A program made the position numbers and the translations under genes. Below, in pieces: positions 1 to 7,748 of a DNA stretch of 64,000 bases. Numbering within the stretch: position 1 is the stretch's first letter; each line of letters begins with the position of its first letter. The notes under the pieces were generated by a model. It saw nothing but the letters and a program-made list of their open reading frames with translations. It did not search any database and was not told the origin of the DNA. Source of the DNA: [Bacillus] enclensis (GTDB taxonomy: Bacteria > Bacillota > Bacilli > Bacillales > Bacillaceae_B); assembly GCF_001456935.1 (NCBI RefSeq), contig NZ_KQ758488.1, positions 40,308 to 104,307 of the forward strand. The letters are read 5' to 3'.

Positions 1-720
1 AATTTTTTCTTTTTTAAAATAATCTAATATGGCCGACGAGTCACTAGGTTGTAAATTAAAACTAGATTGGTTATTAAGTGCAGCCAGTAAGTCTTTTTGA
101 TAAACAACGGTTTGGGATTTTGACCCATACTTAACGTATAAGTCATTCATACCTTTGTTAATACAATTTAAATACTTGAATTTTTCTTCATTGCTAAATT
201 CTAAATTTTCAATATTAAATGGCTTATATGTTTCAACGCCCAAAATTTCTTCAATTTTTTTAACTTTAATTTGCTTTTCTAATGTTTCCAAGTAATTATT
301 CTTAATTTTCGACTCTAGATATAGGAGGGTTATCTCTTTTCCTTGATACCTTAACTCTAAGATAAGTGGTAACATATCTGAATCTGAAGATACAATGACA
401 TAATGTTCAAACTTTCGGTTATTAGATAAGGATTTTGTTACATCTATCGCTAACGCTATATCAGATGCATTGCTTTTTCCATCTCCTATCGAGTTTACAT
501 GCCGTAATTCAACCAGATTTTCCTGTAAATCACTTATTTCATTTGAAGAAGTCTTAAAATCGCAAAATGCTTTTACTAGTTGTACAGAATTTAATTGCTC
601 ATCTGATAAATAGTCTAATAATTTCTTAACAACATCACTTGTTATAAACATTGAATATGACTCATTAATGGATCTATATAAATTATCATAATCTATAAAT
701 ACGGCAGTTGGGTTAGTCAT
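1..720 (-). CDS. NYN-domain (LabA/DUF88-like) putative RNase, 3' end cut by window edge
   Basis: An open reading frame starts with ATG at 720 and runs without a stop to base 1, giving 240 visible residues and no C-terminus. The N-terminus has the hydrophobic strand plus acidic pair of NYN/PIN-like nucleases (AVFIDYDNLY, Asp10 and Asp12). A second acidic cluster (SDSDM) follows a hydrophobic strand near residue 110, and GDGKSNASDIALAID lies between. NYN proteins are predicted metal-dependent RNases. It follows gajB on the same strand after a 276 bp gap, so it may belong to the defence island, but the gap argues against tight co-transcription. Nothing recognisable lies in 721-996. The fold assignment is fairly secure, and the function in defence is inference. 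Confidence 0.75.
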   Translation of the reverse strand, partial: MTNPTAVFIDYDNLYRSINESYSMFITSDVVKKLLDYLSDEQLNSVQLVKAFCDFKTSSNEISDLQENLVELRHVNSIGDGKSNASDIALAIDVTKSLSNNRKFEHYVIVSSDSDMLPLILELRYQGKEITLLYLESKIKNNYLETLEKQIKVKKIEEILGVETYKPFNIENLEFSNEEKFKYLNCINKGMNDLYVKYGSKSQTVVYQKDLLAALNNQSSFNLQPSDSSAILDYFKKEKI

Positions 721-996
721 TAGTTTACTCCTTAAATTTTAGATTTATGGTAAATTAAACCACTTACCTATTATACAACTATTATTTTTTCTTTTTATAT
801 ATTATTTCGCTAATTTTAATCAGGAGTTTTTTTCTAAGCGCATAGTAAAGGTTATTTTCCCAAAACTATTTTTCTTAAATGAGGTTATTGAAAAATATTA
901 ATATTAATGATTAAATCAAGTTTACACTTTGTTTAAAACTGGCTAATTCACTAATTTCATAATTTTCTTAATTTTTAATAAAATCAAACAACAATC

Positions 997-2127
997 TTAG
1001 GGATACTGTTTTACAACCTCAAAATTCCAACCTGACAATATATCAAAGTGAGCTTGCTTCTTATCTGACAAGATTGCAACATTATTTTTACTTCTCGTAA
1101 TGGCTACATAAAACTGTGCTATTACTGAATCCGACATTTTGTGTCTGCCTTTTAAAATATGGTTTTCCATCTCTTTAGTAGGTAGAATTAAGACGTTTTC
1201 ATAACTTAACCCTTTTGATTTGCCAAAGGTTATTGATTCAAAGTTAATATCTCCGTCTAATTTAGATATAAATTTGTTAAAGGAGCTTATATTATAATAA
1301 AGTACTGTTGGCTTATAATGTTCTATGAACTTATATACATTATCCATATCGACCAAGTAAGTACCTACATCTTCATTGTCCACTTTCTTAACAGATTTCA
1401 TGTTAAGGTCACTATATAATGTATTTGCCAAATCGCAAACTATCTGCGGACAACGGTGGCACACATCTAAACTTTCAAGCTCGTCGTGCTTTAGTACCTC
1501 AGTAAAGAAATTAAATATATTGATCCCTCTGTATCTGCTGAGAAAAGGACCTGAATTTGTGGAATATGTTGCCTGCCGATGGTCTCCTACCACTACAAGA
1601 TCAATGTTAGAGTGGTAAATAGCCTCAATTATTTTTAAATCGTATCCCCCCATATCTTGAACCTCATCTATAAGAATTGTGGAATAGATTTTTTCGAGCC
1701 TATTAATCATTGCTCCCTCAGAAGCTTCTAATACTAAATTACAAAATTGAGCCAACCTTTGATAATAGAGTCTTCCTTGAAAATCGTAGTAATATCTCCA
1801 ATTATCGGCTGTTATACCTTTTAAGCGGGGGATTTCTCCTAATGAACAAAAATTAACCCCTTGTATTTCCGGCCCTCCCATAACCTTTCTATATGGCTTA
1901 GCGCATTCGTTAAGCAAAAATTCCGTCCATGTCTTACATTTAATGTTCTTAGGTATTATTCCTACTGAATCCATAAGGTCATACTTCATAGAATTTAGAT
2001 TGGCATTCGTATATGTAAGGTATAGCACTTTTCCTTCTTGATAGTTTTTTACTGCTTCTCCTATTAATAATGTAGTCTTACCTGTCCCCGCTGCAGCCTT
2101 AATAATTCTTTTATTGGATGGCATCAT
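997..2127 (-). CDS. gajB: Gabija protein GajB, UvrD/PcrA-like SF1 helicase
   Basis: The 376-residue protein carries the SF1A helicase motifs in order: motif I AAAGTGKTTLL near residues 11-21, motif Ia YLTYTNANLNSM, motif II LIDEVQD near residue 150, motif III VVGDHRQATYS, motif V SKGLSYENVLIL and motif VI VAITRSKNN near the C-terminus. In Gabija, GajB senses free DNA ends or nucleotide state and works with GajA in a complex that cuts and degrades phage DNA. The start overlaps the end of gajA by 17 bp, so the two are translationally coupled, which is the usual GajA-GajB order. It is shorter than the roughly 500-residue GajB characterised in Bacillus cereus, so accessory 1B/2B insertions are probably reduced. 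The UvrD call is firm and the Gabija assignment rests mainly on the pairing. Confidence 0.82.
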   Translation of the reverse strand: MMPSNKRIIKAAAGTGKTTLLIGEAVKNYQEGKVLYLTYTNANLNSMKYDLMDSVGIIPKNIKCKTWTEFLLNECAKPYRKVMGGPEIQGVNFCSLGEIPRLKGITADNWRYYYDFQGRLYYQRLAQFCNLVLEASEGAMINRLEKIYSTILIDEVQDMGGYDLKIIEAIYHSNIDLVVVGDHRQATYSTNSGPFLSRYRGINIFNFFTEVLKHDELESLDVCHRCPQIVCDLANTLYSDLNMKSVKKVDNEDVGTYLVDMDNVYKFIEHYKPTVLYYNISSFNKFISKLDGDINFESITFGKSKGLSYENVLILPTKEMENHILKGRHKMSDSVIAQFYVAITRSKNNVAILSDKKQAHFDILSGWNFEVVKQYP

Positions 2128-3724
2128 TTATATACTCCGGAAAATTCAATTGTAAATCACTGTTTAAAAATACTTTTAACGCCCAATCAGTTTTATTTTT
2201 CAGCATGAACTCTAACAACTCACCTTCAGACTTGTCAGGTTTCCCTAGAATTGTTTTTAATTTATCGTAGTTACCAGCATCACATTTTAACACTTGTGGT
2301 TCTAAGGTATTTAGCTCATTATTAGTGCTAAAACATAACTTAATTGGACCACACATATAGTCCTTATACTTATTATTGATGTTCTTTTCATAATCATGAT
2401 CATTATCTGTAACTACTACTGTATCTATATTTAGCAACTTGGCTATATCTAAAAATCTTTTAAAAGATAGTCCGTTTACAGAGATTATATCTATCCCATC
2501 ATCTATAGGGAGTTTATTGTATTTTTGATGATAGGCTTTTTGAATAATTAAATCATCTGCTGGTCCTTCGACCAGAATAACCTTTTTAGATAAAATAAAT
2601 CTTAAAGTGTCATAATTGGGTAGTTTATGAAAGTAATCTCTTGTACTCTTCGATAATTCATTTAATTTTCCACTTCTATTTTGACCAAGAAGGATAACAT
2701 TATCCATTGCCATCTTATTCAATACATACGAACTATGGGTTGAAATAAGTAATTGTTGATCCGAACATTCAGATATGATTTTCTCTAACAAGATTCTCAT
2801 ATTTGAAAATGAAAGATGACTCTCAGGTTCCTCTATTAGAATTAAATTTCTTTGGGGCTTTCTATTACCAATGGAGAGTGTAGTCTTTATTACATTTTGT
2901 TCACCTTTTCCAATATAATCGAAAGGTATATTGTCTAAGAAAGCAGCAATTGCAGATTCCCATGTAGCCTTTTGAGTCACATCTAACGATATTGATAAAT
3001 TCCTAGAGTCGTCTAACATGAGATTTTTCTTCTCGTTCAACACTTCATTTATAGAAGCTATATTAGGATCTTCACCAAACTTCTCTTTATAGCTTCGGTA
3101 AAGAACTGCTAAGTTAGCTTTTTGTTTATCATCTAATACATCTGATATAATCTTCATAATATATTTTTGAGAACTAGCTGCTAGACTTGTAGTTGTAGAG
3201 TCAATCAAGTGGGATTTTATTGGGATTGATCTTGTAGTTATTGTTACTCCCGCGAAACTTTTCCATTCTACTGCATAGTACTCTGTAGGGATATGTATAA
3301 AATTTTCATTCTGAATATACTGTTGATATTCTTCTCGATATTGCTCATTAAATTTAATAGAAAATACGAACCCCGGTACATTGGCATTCTCACTATTCTC
3401 TATACCCATCAATTCATTAAGGTCGGAATCTTCTGACTCCGAGAAGTATAATTCTATTTTTGTTTCTGGGGGATTCTTCTTATTACCAGCTTTTATTTCA
3501 TCAATAAACTGGTTAACAATTGACCTGTTAAATATATATGGAGATAATTCATAAAAAACTGGTCTTCCATTCATTGTCCCTGTTAAGGCTAAGTGAATTG
3601 CTTCCAGTAATGTTGTTTTACCAGCCCCATTATTTCCAATTATTATTGAATAGTTATTATCAAAATCTAACGAAAAATCTTCGTAGCTCTTGTAATTATA
3701 TATTTTTACTTTTTTTAATAACAC
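2111..3724 (-). CDS. gajA: Gabija protein GajA, OLD-family ATPase/TOPRIM endonuclease
   Basis: The 537-residue protein has an N-terminal ABC-type ATPase with Walker A GNNGAGKT at residues 30-37. The second half of the ATPase has Walker B LILIEEPESHLS followed by the H-loop region LLISTHSSYV. A TOPRIM nuclease follows, with VILVEGPADD (conserved Glu) and VVVTDNDHD (Asp-x-Asp) near residues 385-445. This is the domain order of class 2 OLD nucleases. GajA assembles as an oligomer that binds GajB and nicks DNA when nucleotides are depleted. The gene lies directly upstream of and overlapping gajB, and a methyltransferase gene ends 48 bp upstream of it. Its AT content is visibly higher than that of the core genes to the right, consistent with transfer. 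Other OLD/UvrD pairs exist, so the Gabija name is likely but not proven by sequence alone. Confidence 0.85.
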   Translation of the reverse strand: MLLKKVKIYNYKSYEDFSLDFDNNYSIIIGNNGAGKTTLLEAIHLALTGTMNGRPVFYELSPYIFNRSIVNQFIDEIKAGNKKNPPETKIELYFSESEDSDLNELMGIENSENANVPGFVFSIKFNEQYREEYQQYIQNENFIHIPTEYYAVEWKSFAGVTITTRSIPIKSHLIDSTTTSLAASSQKYIMKIISDVLDDKQKANLAVLYRSYKEKFGEDPNIASINEVLNEKKNLMLDDSRNLSISLDVTQKATWESAIAAFLDNIPFDYIGKGEQNVIKTTLSIGNRKPQRNLILIEEPESHLSFSNMRILLEKIISECSDQQLLISTHSSYVLNKMAMDNVILLGQNRSGKLNELSKSTRDYFHKLPNYDTLRFILSKKVILVEGPADDLIIQKAYHQKYNKLPIDDGIDIISVNGLSFKRFLDIAKLLNIDTVVVTDNDHDYEKNINNKYKDYMCGPIKLCFSTNNELNTLEPQVLKCDAGNYDKLKTILGKPDKSEGELLEFMLKNKTDWALKVFLNSDLQLNFPEYINDAIQ

Positions 3725-3772
3725 TTTGTTTTTTCCTCCAATTCATTTCAATAAATGAAATTTTTTTAAGAT

Positions 3773-4465
3773 TTAATTAATCCTTGTATTATTTTCTTTT
3801 TTACACAGTACCCAATGAAAAAAATAGTTGTCATTCTTTAACTCAGGCAAAGTACTTCTTAGTATCTCGTTACCTTTAGGTAGGTATTTTTCAAGCGAGT
3901 AGAGTCCTTGACTTTTTAGAACAGAAAAACCAGCAACTTCAATCATACTGGTTAAACTTGATTGGGTATAAAAATTAAAAATATCTCCAAAACTCCCATA
4001 CATTTTCATATCCTTATAACGTTTAATTGCAAGATTAATAGATTCTGAACGTTCATAAATCTCTGCAAACCTACCCGAAGGAGTTCTCACTACAATAGAA
4101 AGCAATCCACCTGGTTTAAGCCATGAGTACATTTTGTGAAGCTGATCTGTCGGATTAGAAATATACCCCAAGACATTATGACAAGTAATTAAAGAATAAA
4201 ATGTTAGGAATGTATCAGAAGATAAATCAACCATATCCATCAACTTATACTCAATGGGAAGATTACCTGCTTTAACACGACAATCATCTATATTAACTTC
4301 ATTCTTGTCTATTCCTATTATATTCGCTCCCAAATAATTAAATAAGAGCCTAGTGAGCCACCCTTTTCCGCAGCCAATATCGAGGACATTTCCTCCCTCC
4401 GGTAAAAGAGTCAAACTTTCTTTCAAAACTGTTTCCAACTCATCATAAAAGGGATTTAAATTCAT
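3773..4465 (-). CDS. Class I SAM-dependent methyltransferase
   Basis: The 230-residue protein has the Rossmann methyltransferase signature: motif I VLDIGCGKGWLTRLL near residues 26-40, an acidic strand end at NIIGIDKNE, and a post-I region ending in LITCHNVLGY. A methyltransferase-11/23 style KPGGLLSIVVRTPSG segment follows near residue 120. No target-recognition domain or DPPY/NPPY DNA-methylase motif is visible, so it is more likely to act on a small molecule, lipid or RNA than on DNA bases. It ends 48 bp before the gajA start on the same strand and may share its transcript. Methyltransferases are not part of canonical Gabija, so this is either an island passenger or an accessory subunit. 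Confidence 0.7.
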   Translation of the reverse strand: MNLNPFYDELETVLKESLTLLPEGGNVLDIGCGKGWLTRLLFNYLGANIIGIDKNEVNIDDCRVKAGNLPIEYKLMDMVDLSSDTFLTFYSLITCHNVLGYISNPTDQLHKMYSWLKPGGLLSIVVRTPSGRFAEIYERSESINLAIKRYKDMKMYGSFGDIFNFYTQSSLTSMIEVAGFSVLKSQGLYSLEKYLPKGNEILRSTLPELKNDNYFFHWVLCKKENNTRIN

Positions 4466-4774
4466 ATCCGGAACTCCCTTCCTTTTATTTCATTTACACT
4501 TTATATTACAAACAATCTCTTTTAATTTTCTAGATTTTCTCTTTGATAAATGTTATTAAAGACCCCTCCCAATGTGACCATTGGAACGGTTCTAACGGTT
4601 TACTTTCGATAAAAACACGATGTACCTAATTTAATCAATGGTTTTCACCTTATAACTGAGAAGTTGTATTACTTATAAATTATACTAGATAATTCTTTAA
4701 AATCCAAAAACTGTTAAATAATTATACTAGTTTATGATACTATTATCGTAAAAAGACACAATGAGGCTACAATT
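4466..4774. other. Divergent intergenic region between methyltransferase and GIY-YIG gene
   Basis: This AT-rich 309 bp spacer separates two divergent accessory transcripts and should hold both promoters. A direct repeat ATTATACTAG occurs at 4679-4688 and 4721-4730, 42 bp apart (four helical turns), just upstream of the plus-strand gene. It could be an operator or two overlapping -10 regions. No regulator gene is visible beside it. I see no RNA gene or coding potential. Confidence 0.4.
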
Positions 4775-6420
4775 ATGAGTGAATTAATATTTGATAACAG
4801 AGATTTCACACTGGATTCTGACTATACCGTTAAGCAAGTTCATCTAAATAATTATCCTATCGTCTATATTCTTTATAACGAGAGAAAAAGGCCGTCAGCT
4901 TATATCGGACAAACCGTTCAGGCTACAAGAAGGTTAAAGAACCATTTAGAGGATAAAAGGCGAAGGAATTTGAACCGATCTATTTTGATTGGACATGAGA
5001 AGTTTAATCAGTCTGCTACGTACAATATTGAGTCAAATTTGATTAATTATTTCATTGCCGATAACCACTTTCAATTGCAAAATGTAAGTCAGACCAGTTC
5101 AAGGGAAACGCACAATTATTTTGAGAAATCATTCTATAATGAAGAGCTTTTTCAAGCAATTTGGGAGAAGCTTCGTGAAGAGAAAATTGTGAGTGATACC
5201 CTTGAAAATCTTAGAAACAAAGATATTTATAAACTATCACCTTATAAGGAATTGTCACCTCTTCAGCTGGATATTAAAAATGAAATTCTTGATTTCTGTA
5301 AGGAACATATCAAGTTAGAAGGCAACCATGTGATTACAGTTGAAGGAGATGCTGGGACAGGTAAAAGTGTCCTCATAAGCTCTTTGTTTAATACTCTTCA
5401 GGATTTATCTAAGGATAGCAGCTCTCTTCTACAAGGAACCGATAATTACATGCTAGTGAATAATGGCGAGATGCTGAAGACGTATAAAAATATTGCTAAC
5501 AGCTTGCCGAATATTAAGAAAAAAAATCTAATGAAGCCAACACCATTCATTAATGAGAAAACAAGTCAGGAACTTCAGCAGATATTGTTCTTATAGATGA
5601 AGCCCATCTTCTTTTGACAAAGGAAGATTCTTATAATAATTTCAACTATAAAAATCAATTGGATGAAATCATAAAACGAAGTAAAATTACTATTGTTATC
5701 TTTGATCCTAAACAAGTTCTGAAAATTAAAAGCTATTGGAACGACAGTTTGCTCGAGGAAATTACAAAACACTATTCCGCCAAAACTGTAAAGTTAACAG
5801 ACCAAATGAGGATGAACGCCAGTCCTGAAACAATAAATTGGATTGATCGCTTTGTCTCCAAAGAAGTACTTCCACTTCCAGTAGAAAGAGACTCTTCATT
5901 TGAGCTTAAGTTTTTCAAAGATGCTGAGTCGTTTAAAACAGCTATAGAAAGGAAGAATAACGAAATTGGACTATCGCGTATTGTCTCAACCTTTGACTAC
6001 TTACATAAGAAAGATAAGAAATCCTATATTGTAGATGAAGAAGGAATAAACATGCCCTGGAATAACACCATGAATAATGTAGCATGGGCTGAGAATCCGG
6101 AATCGATTAGAGAAGTCGGCTCTATCTATACAGTGCAAGGCTTTGATCTTAACTTTGTCGGTGTAGTTCTTGGCCCCTCCGTTAGCTATAATGAAGAGGA
6201 AGACAAGCTAGTTATTGACCCCTCAAGATATAAAGACACAGGGGCATTCGCTTCACGCTCTGACTTATCACCAGAGAAGAACCAAGAAATTAAGGAAGAA
6301 ATTATCCTCAATTCCATTAACGTTTTAATGAAAAGAGGAATTCACGGTTTATACATTTATGCTACAGATTCAAAACTAAGAAAACATCTATTAGATTTAG
6401 AAAGGAGAAGAAAGGTTTGA
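4775..6420 (+). pseudogene. GIY-YIG nuclease fused to DUF2075 (Schlafen-type) helicase, frameshifted
   Basis: Two abutting reading frames together make one protein. The first (4775-5596) has a GIY-YIG domain, with YIL at residues 31-33, YIG at 43-45 and the basic helix TRRLKNH. After a linker comes the start of a DUF2075 P-loop domain with Walker A EGDAGTGKSVL. The frame then hits a stop at 5594-5596. The matching Walker B (DIVLIDEAHLLLT) begins at 5581 in the frame one base back and continues to 6420 with LTDQMRMN, the IYTVQGFDL motif and the C-terminal LMKRGIHGLYIYATD. The break maps to 5557-5596. One lost base near GGAACTT (5569-5575) would explain it, giving a GAA ACT TCA GCA GAT reading. 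No good slippery heptamer is present. It is either a real inactivating mutation, an assembly error, or less likely recoding. Family proteins of this fusion are predicted defence effectors. Confidence 0.85.
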
Positions 6421-6719
6421 GCGATATTCAAAATTTAATCAATAAAATAAACAAATTCCGAGATGAGCGTAACTGGAGACAATTTCACAACCCCAAAGAC
6501 CTTGCTATCTCTATTTCTATTGAAGCAGCCGAACTACTTGAAGACTTTCAATGGATCAGTAGCGAGGAAGCAATAGAAACTAATAAAGAAAACATCCGTG
6601 AAGAAATCGCGGATGTCTTAATCTACTCTTTGATGTTGTGTTCTGACCTTGACTTGGATATTAAAGAGATTGTAGAGGAGAAGGTTTTGAAGAATGGCAG
6701 GAAGTACCCTATTGCATAA
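6417..6719 (+). CDS. MazG-like nucleotide pyrophosphohydrolase
   Basis: This 100-residue protein is a minimal all-alpha NTP pyrophosphatase. It has an acidic metal-binding helix (SIEAAELLEDF) followed by REEIADVLIYSLML, the ExxD-type second half of the MazG site. The start is a TTG at 6417 that overlaps the TGA stop of the preceding gene (TTGA), so translation is coupled to the DUF2075 reading frame. That coupling suggests one functional unit of nuclease-helicase plus nucleotide-house-cleaning enzyme. MazG-fold enzymes hydrolyse NTPs or dNTPs to monophosphates and could deplete or detoxify nucleotides during phage infection. The domain call is firm. A role in defence is inference from the neighbour and the island. 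Confidence 0.8.
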   Translation: MSDIQNLINKINKFRDERNWRQFHNPKDLAISISIEAAELLEDFQWISSEEAIETNKENIREEIADVLIYSLMLCSDLDLDIKEIVEEKVLKNGRKYPIA

Positions 6720-6905
6720 CATTAGGTTCTTCCTCTTTTACACTGGGATTTCAGTTATTAGAAAACAGTACAACCGTTCATTACTCATTTTAGTTACTCA
6801 ATCTTCCAATTATAAATTCTAAAAAATTCTTTATTCAACGAGCCAAGGTCTTTTTTCTTGAAATCTTAAGATTCAAAAAGACAAGGCATTTATTACATTT
6901 TTCCA
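6720..6905. other. Junction between accessory island and rlmH
   Basis: This 186 bp AT-rich stretch separates the convergent mazG-like gene and rlmH. It holds no gene I can support. It is the expected place for an attachment-site junction if the island is an integrated element. Confidence 0.3.
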
Positions 6906-7385
6906 CTATTTATGATAAGGCTCCCCCCGATTAATCCGAAACGCCCGATAAATCTGCTCCACCAAGATCAGCCGCATCAACTGATGAGGGAATGTCATTT
7001 TCGAAAAGGACAAAGTATCATTTGCCCGCTTCATTACCTCATCACTTAACCCGAGTGATCCACCGATGACGAAGGCCACTTTGCTTTTGCCATAGGTGGC
7101 GAGTTTGTCCAGGTTGTCCGCCAGTTCTTCAGATGATTTCATCTTGCCCTGGATGGCGAGGGCGATGACATGGTGGTCGGGTGAGATCTTGGATAGGATG
7201 CGTTCTCCTTCTTTATCCTTGACCTGTACCATTTCTGAATCGCTCAATACTTCCGGTGCTTTTTCGTCTGGCAGCTCGATGATGTCAAGTTTGGCGTAGG
7301 CACCGAGCCGCTTTACATATTCACTTATTCCTTGCTTCAAGTACTTTTCTTTCAACTTTCCAACCGTTACAATCGTGATATTCAC
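6906..7385 (-). CDS. rlmH: 23S rRNA (pseudouridine1915-N3)-methyltransferase RlmH
   Basis: The 159-residue SPOUT-class methyltransferase modifies pseudouridine 1915 in helix 69 of 23S rRNA. The N-terminus [20 protein letters not shown], the knot region [11 protein letters not shown] and the C-terminus NRGEPYHK are hallmark RlmH sequences, and the length equals the family norm. It is the first core gene to the right of the accessory island. In staphylococci the 3' end of this gene (orfX) is the SCC attachment site, and the island here begins right after it. The stop is TAG at 6906-6908. No recombinase gene is visible in the window. Confidence 0.97.
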   Translation of the reverse strand: MNITIVTVGKLKEKYLKQGISEYVKRLGAYAKLDIIELPDEKAPEVLSDSEMVQVKDKEGERILSKISPDHHVIALAIQGKMKSSEELADNLDKLATYGKSKVAFVIGGSLGLSDEVMKRANDTLSFSKMTFPHQLMRLILVEQIYRAFRINRGEPYHK

Positions 7386-7479
7386 AGTTCGTCCTCACTT
7401 TACAAACAATTTACAAACACATTATCCACAGAACTTATCCACATATCCACACCCGTCGTCCACATACTGTATGAGAATA

Positions 7480-7638
7480 TTAGTTCGCCACAATATATAC
7501 TGCGTTATTCCCACAATATTCACAGGTTGTGGATAACTGTTCTTCTTTAGGCAGTTCCTTCAGGTCCGGGGCCACTTCATGCTCGTCTACAATGATATCC
7601 ATCGCAAGCTCCACGTGCTCTAAACAGCAATAAATCAA
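7480..7638 (-). CDS. Small CxxH/CxxC metal-binding-motif protein
   Basis: A 52-residue reading frame starts with TTG at 7638, 8 nt after a GGAGG ribosome site (7645-7649 on the complementary strand), and ends with TAA at 7480. It has a paired-Cys motif near the N-terminus (IYCCLEHVEL) and a second pair near the C-terminus (CEYCGNNAVYIV), with an acidic middle (DIIVDEHEVAPDL). This matches the short CxxH/CxxC protein family (TIGR04129) found next to rlmH/htrC in Bacillus. It probably binds a metal such as zinc. The ATG nearer the ribosome site is out of frame. Function is unknown. Confidence 0.85.
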   Translation of the reverse strand: MIYCCLEHVELAMDIIVDEHEVAPDLKELPKEEQLSTTCEYCGNNAVYIVAN

Positions 7639-7699
7639 AGCTCATACCTCCTTTTTTTTATGGTTTTTAATTATCCACAGGTAATCATATCACGTATAG

Positions 7700-7736
7700 A
7701 AAAAGCAGGAAAGGTGCTTTCCCCCTCCTGCTTTTT
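7700..7736 (-). terminator. Intrinsic terminator after htrC
   Basis: AAAAAGCAGGA pairs with TCCTGCTTTTT around a 15-nt loop. On the minus strand it ends in a T run just past the htrC stop. It may work in both directions. Confidence 0.8.
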
Positions 7737-7748
7737 ACTTATCCACAA

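Larger units (their letters stand above)
7422..7747. promoter_or_regulatory. DnaA-box cluster beside rlmH
   Basis: Five perfect 9-mer DnaA boxes (TTATCCACA or its complement) lie at 7422-7430, 7435-7443, 7528-7536 (complement), 7671-7679 and 7739-7747. Near-matches ATATCCACA and TCGTCCACA lie at 7443-7451 and 7456-7464. B. subtilis has DnaA-box clusters outside oriC that titrate DnaA and restrain initiation, one of them, as I recall, near this gene (yydA). One box lies inside a small CDS (7480-7638). Confidence 0.8.

Noticed and set aside
5514..5530. A8 homopolymer as the frameshift site in the GIY-YIG/DUF2075 gene
   Set aside because: A shift here would bring stops at 5551-5556 in the alternative frame, so the change must lie further downstream.
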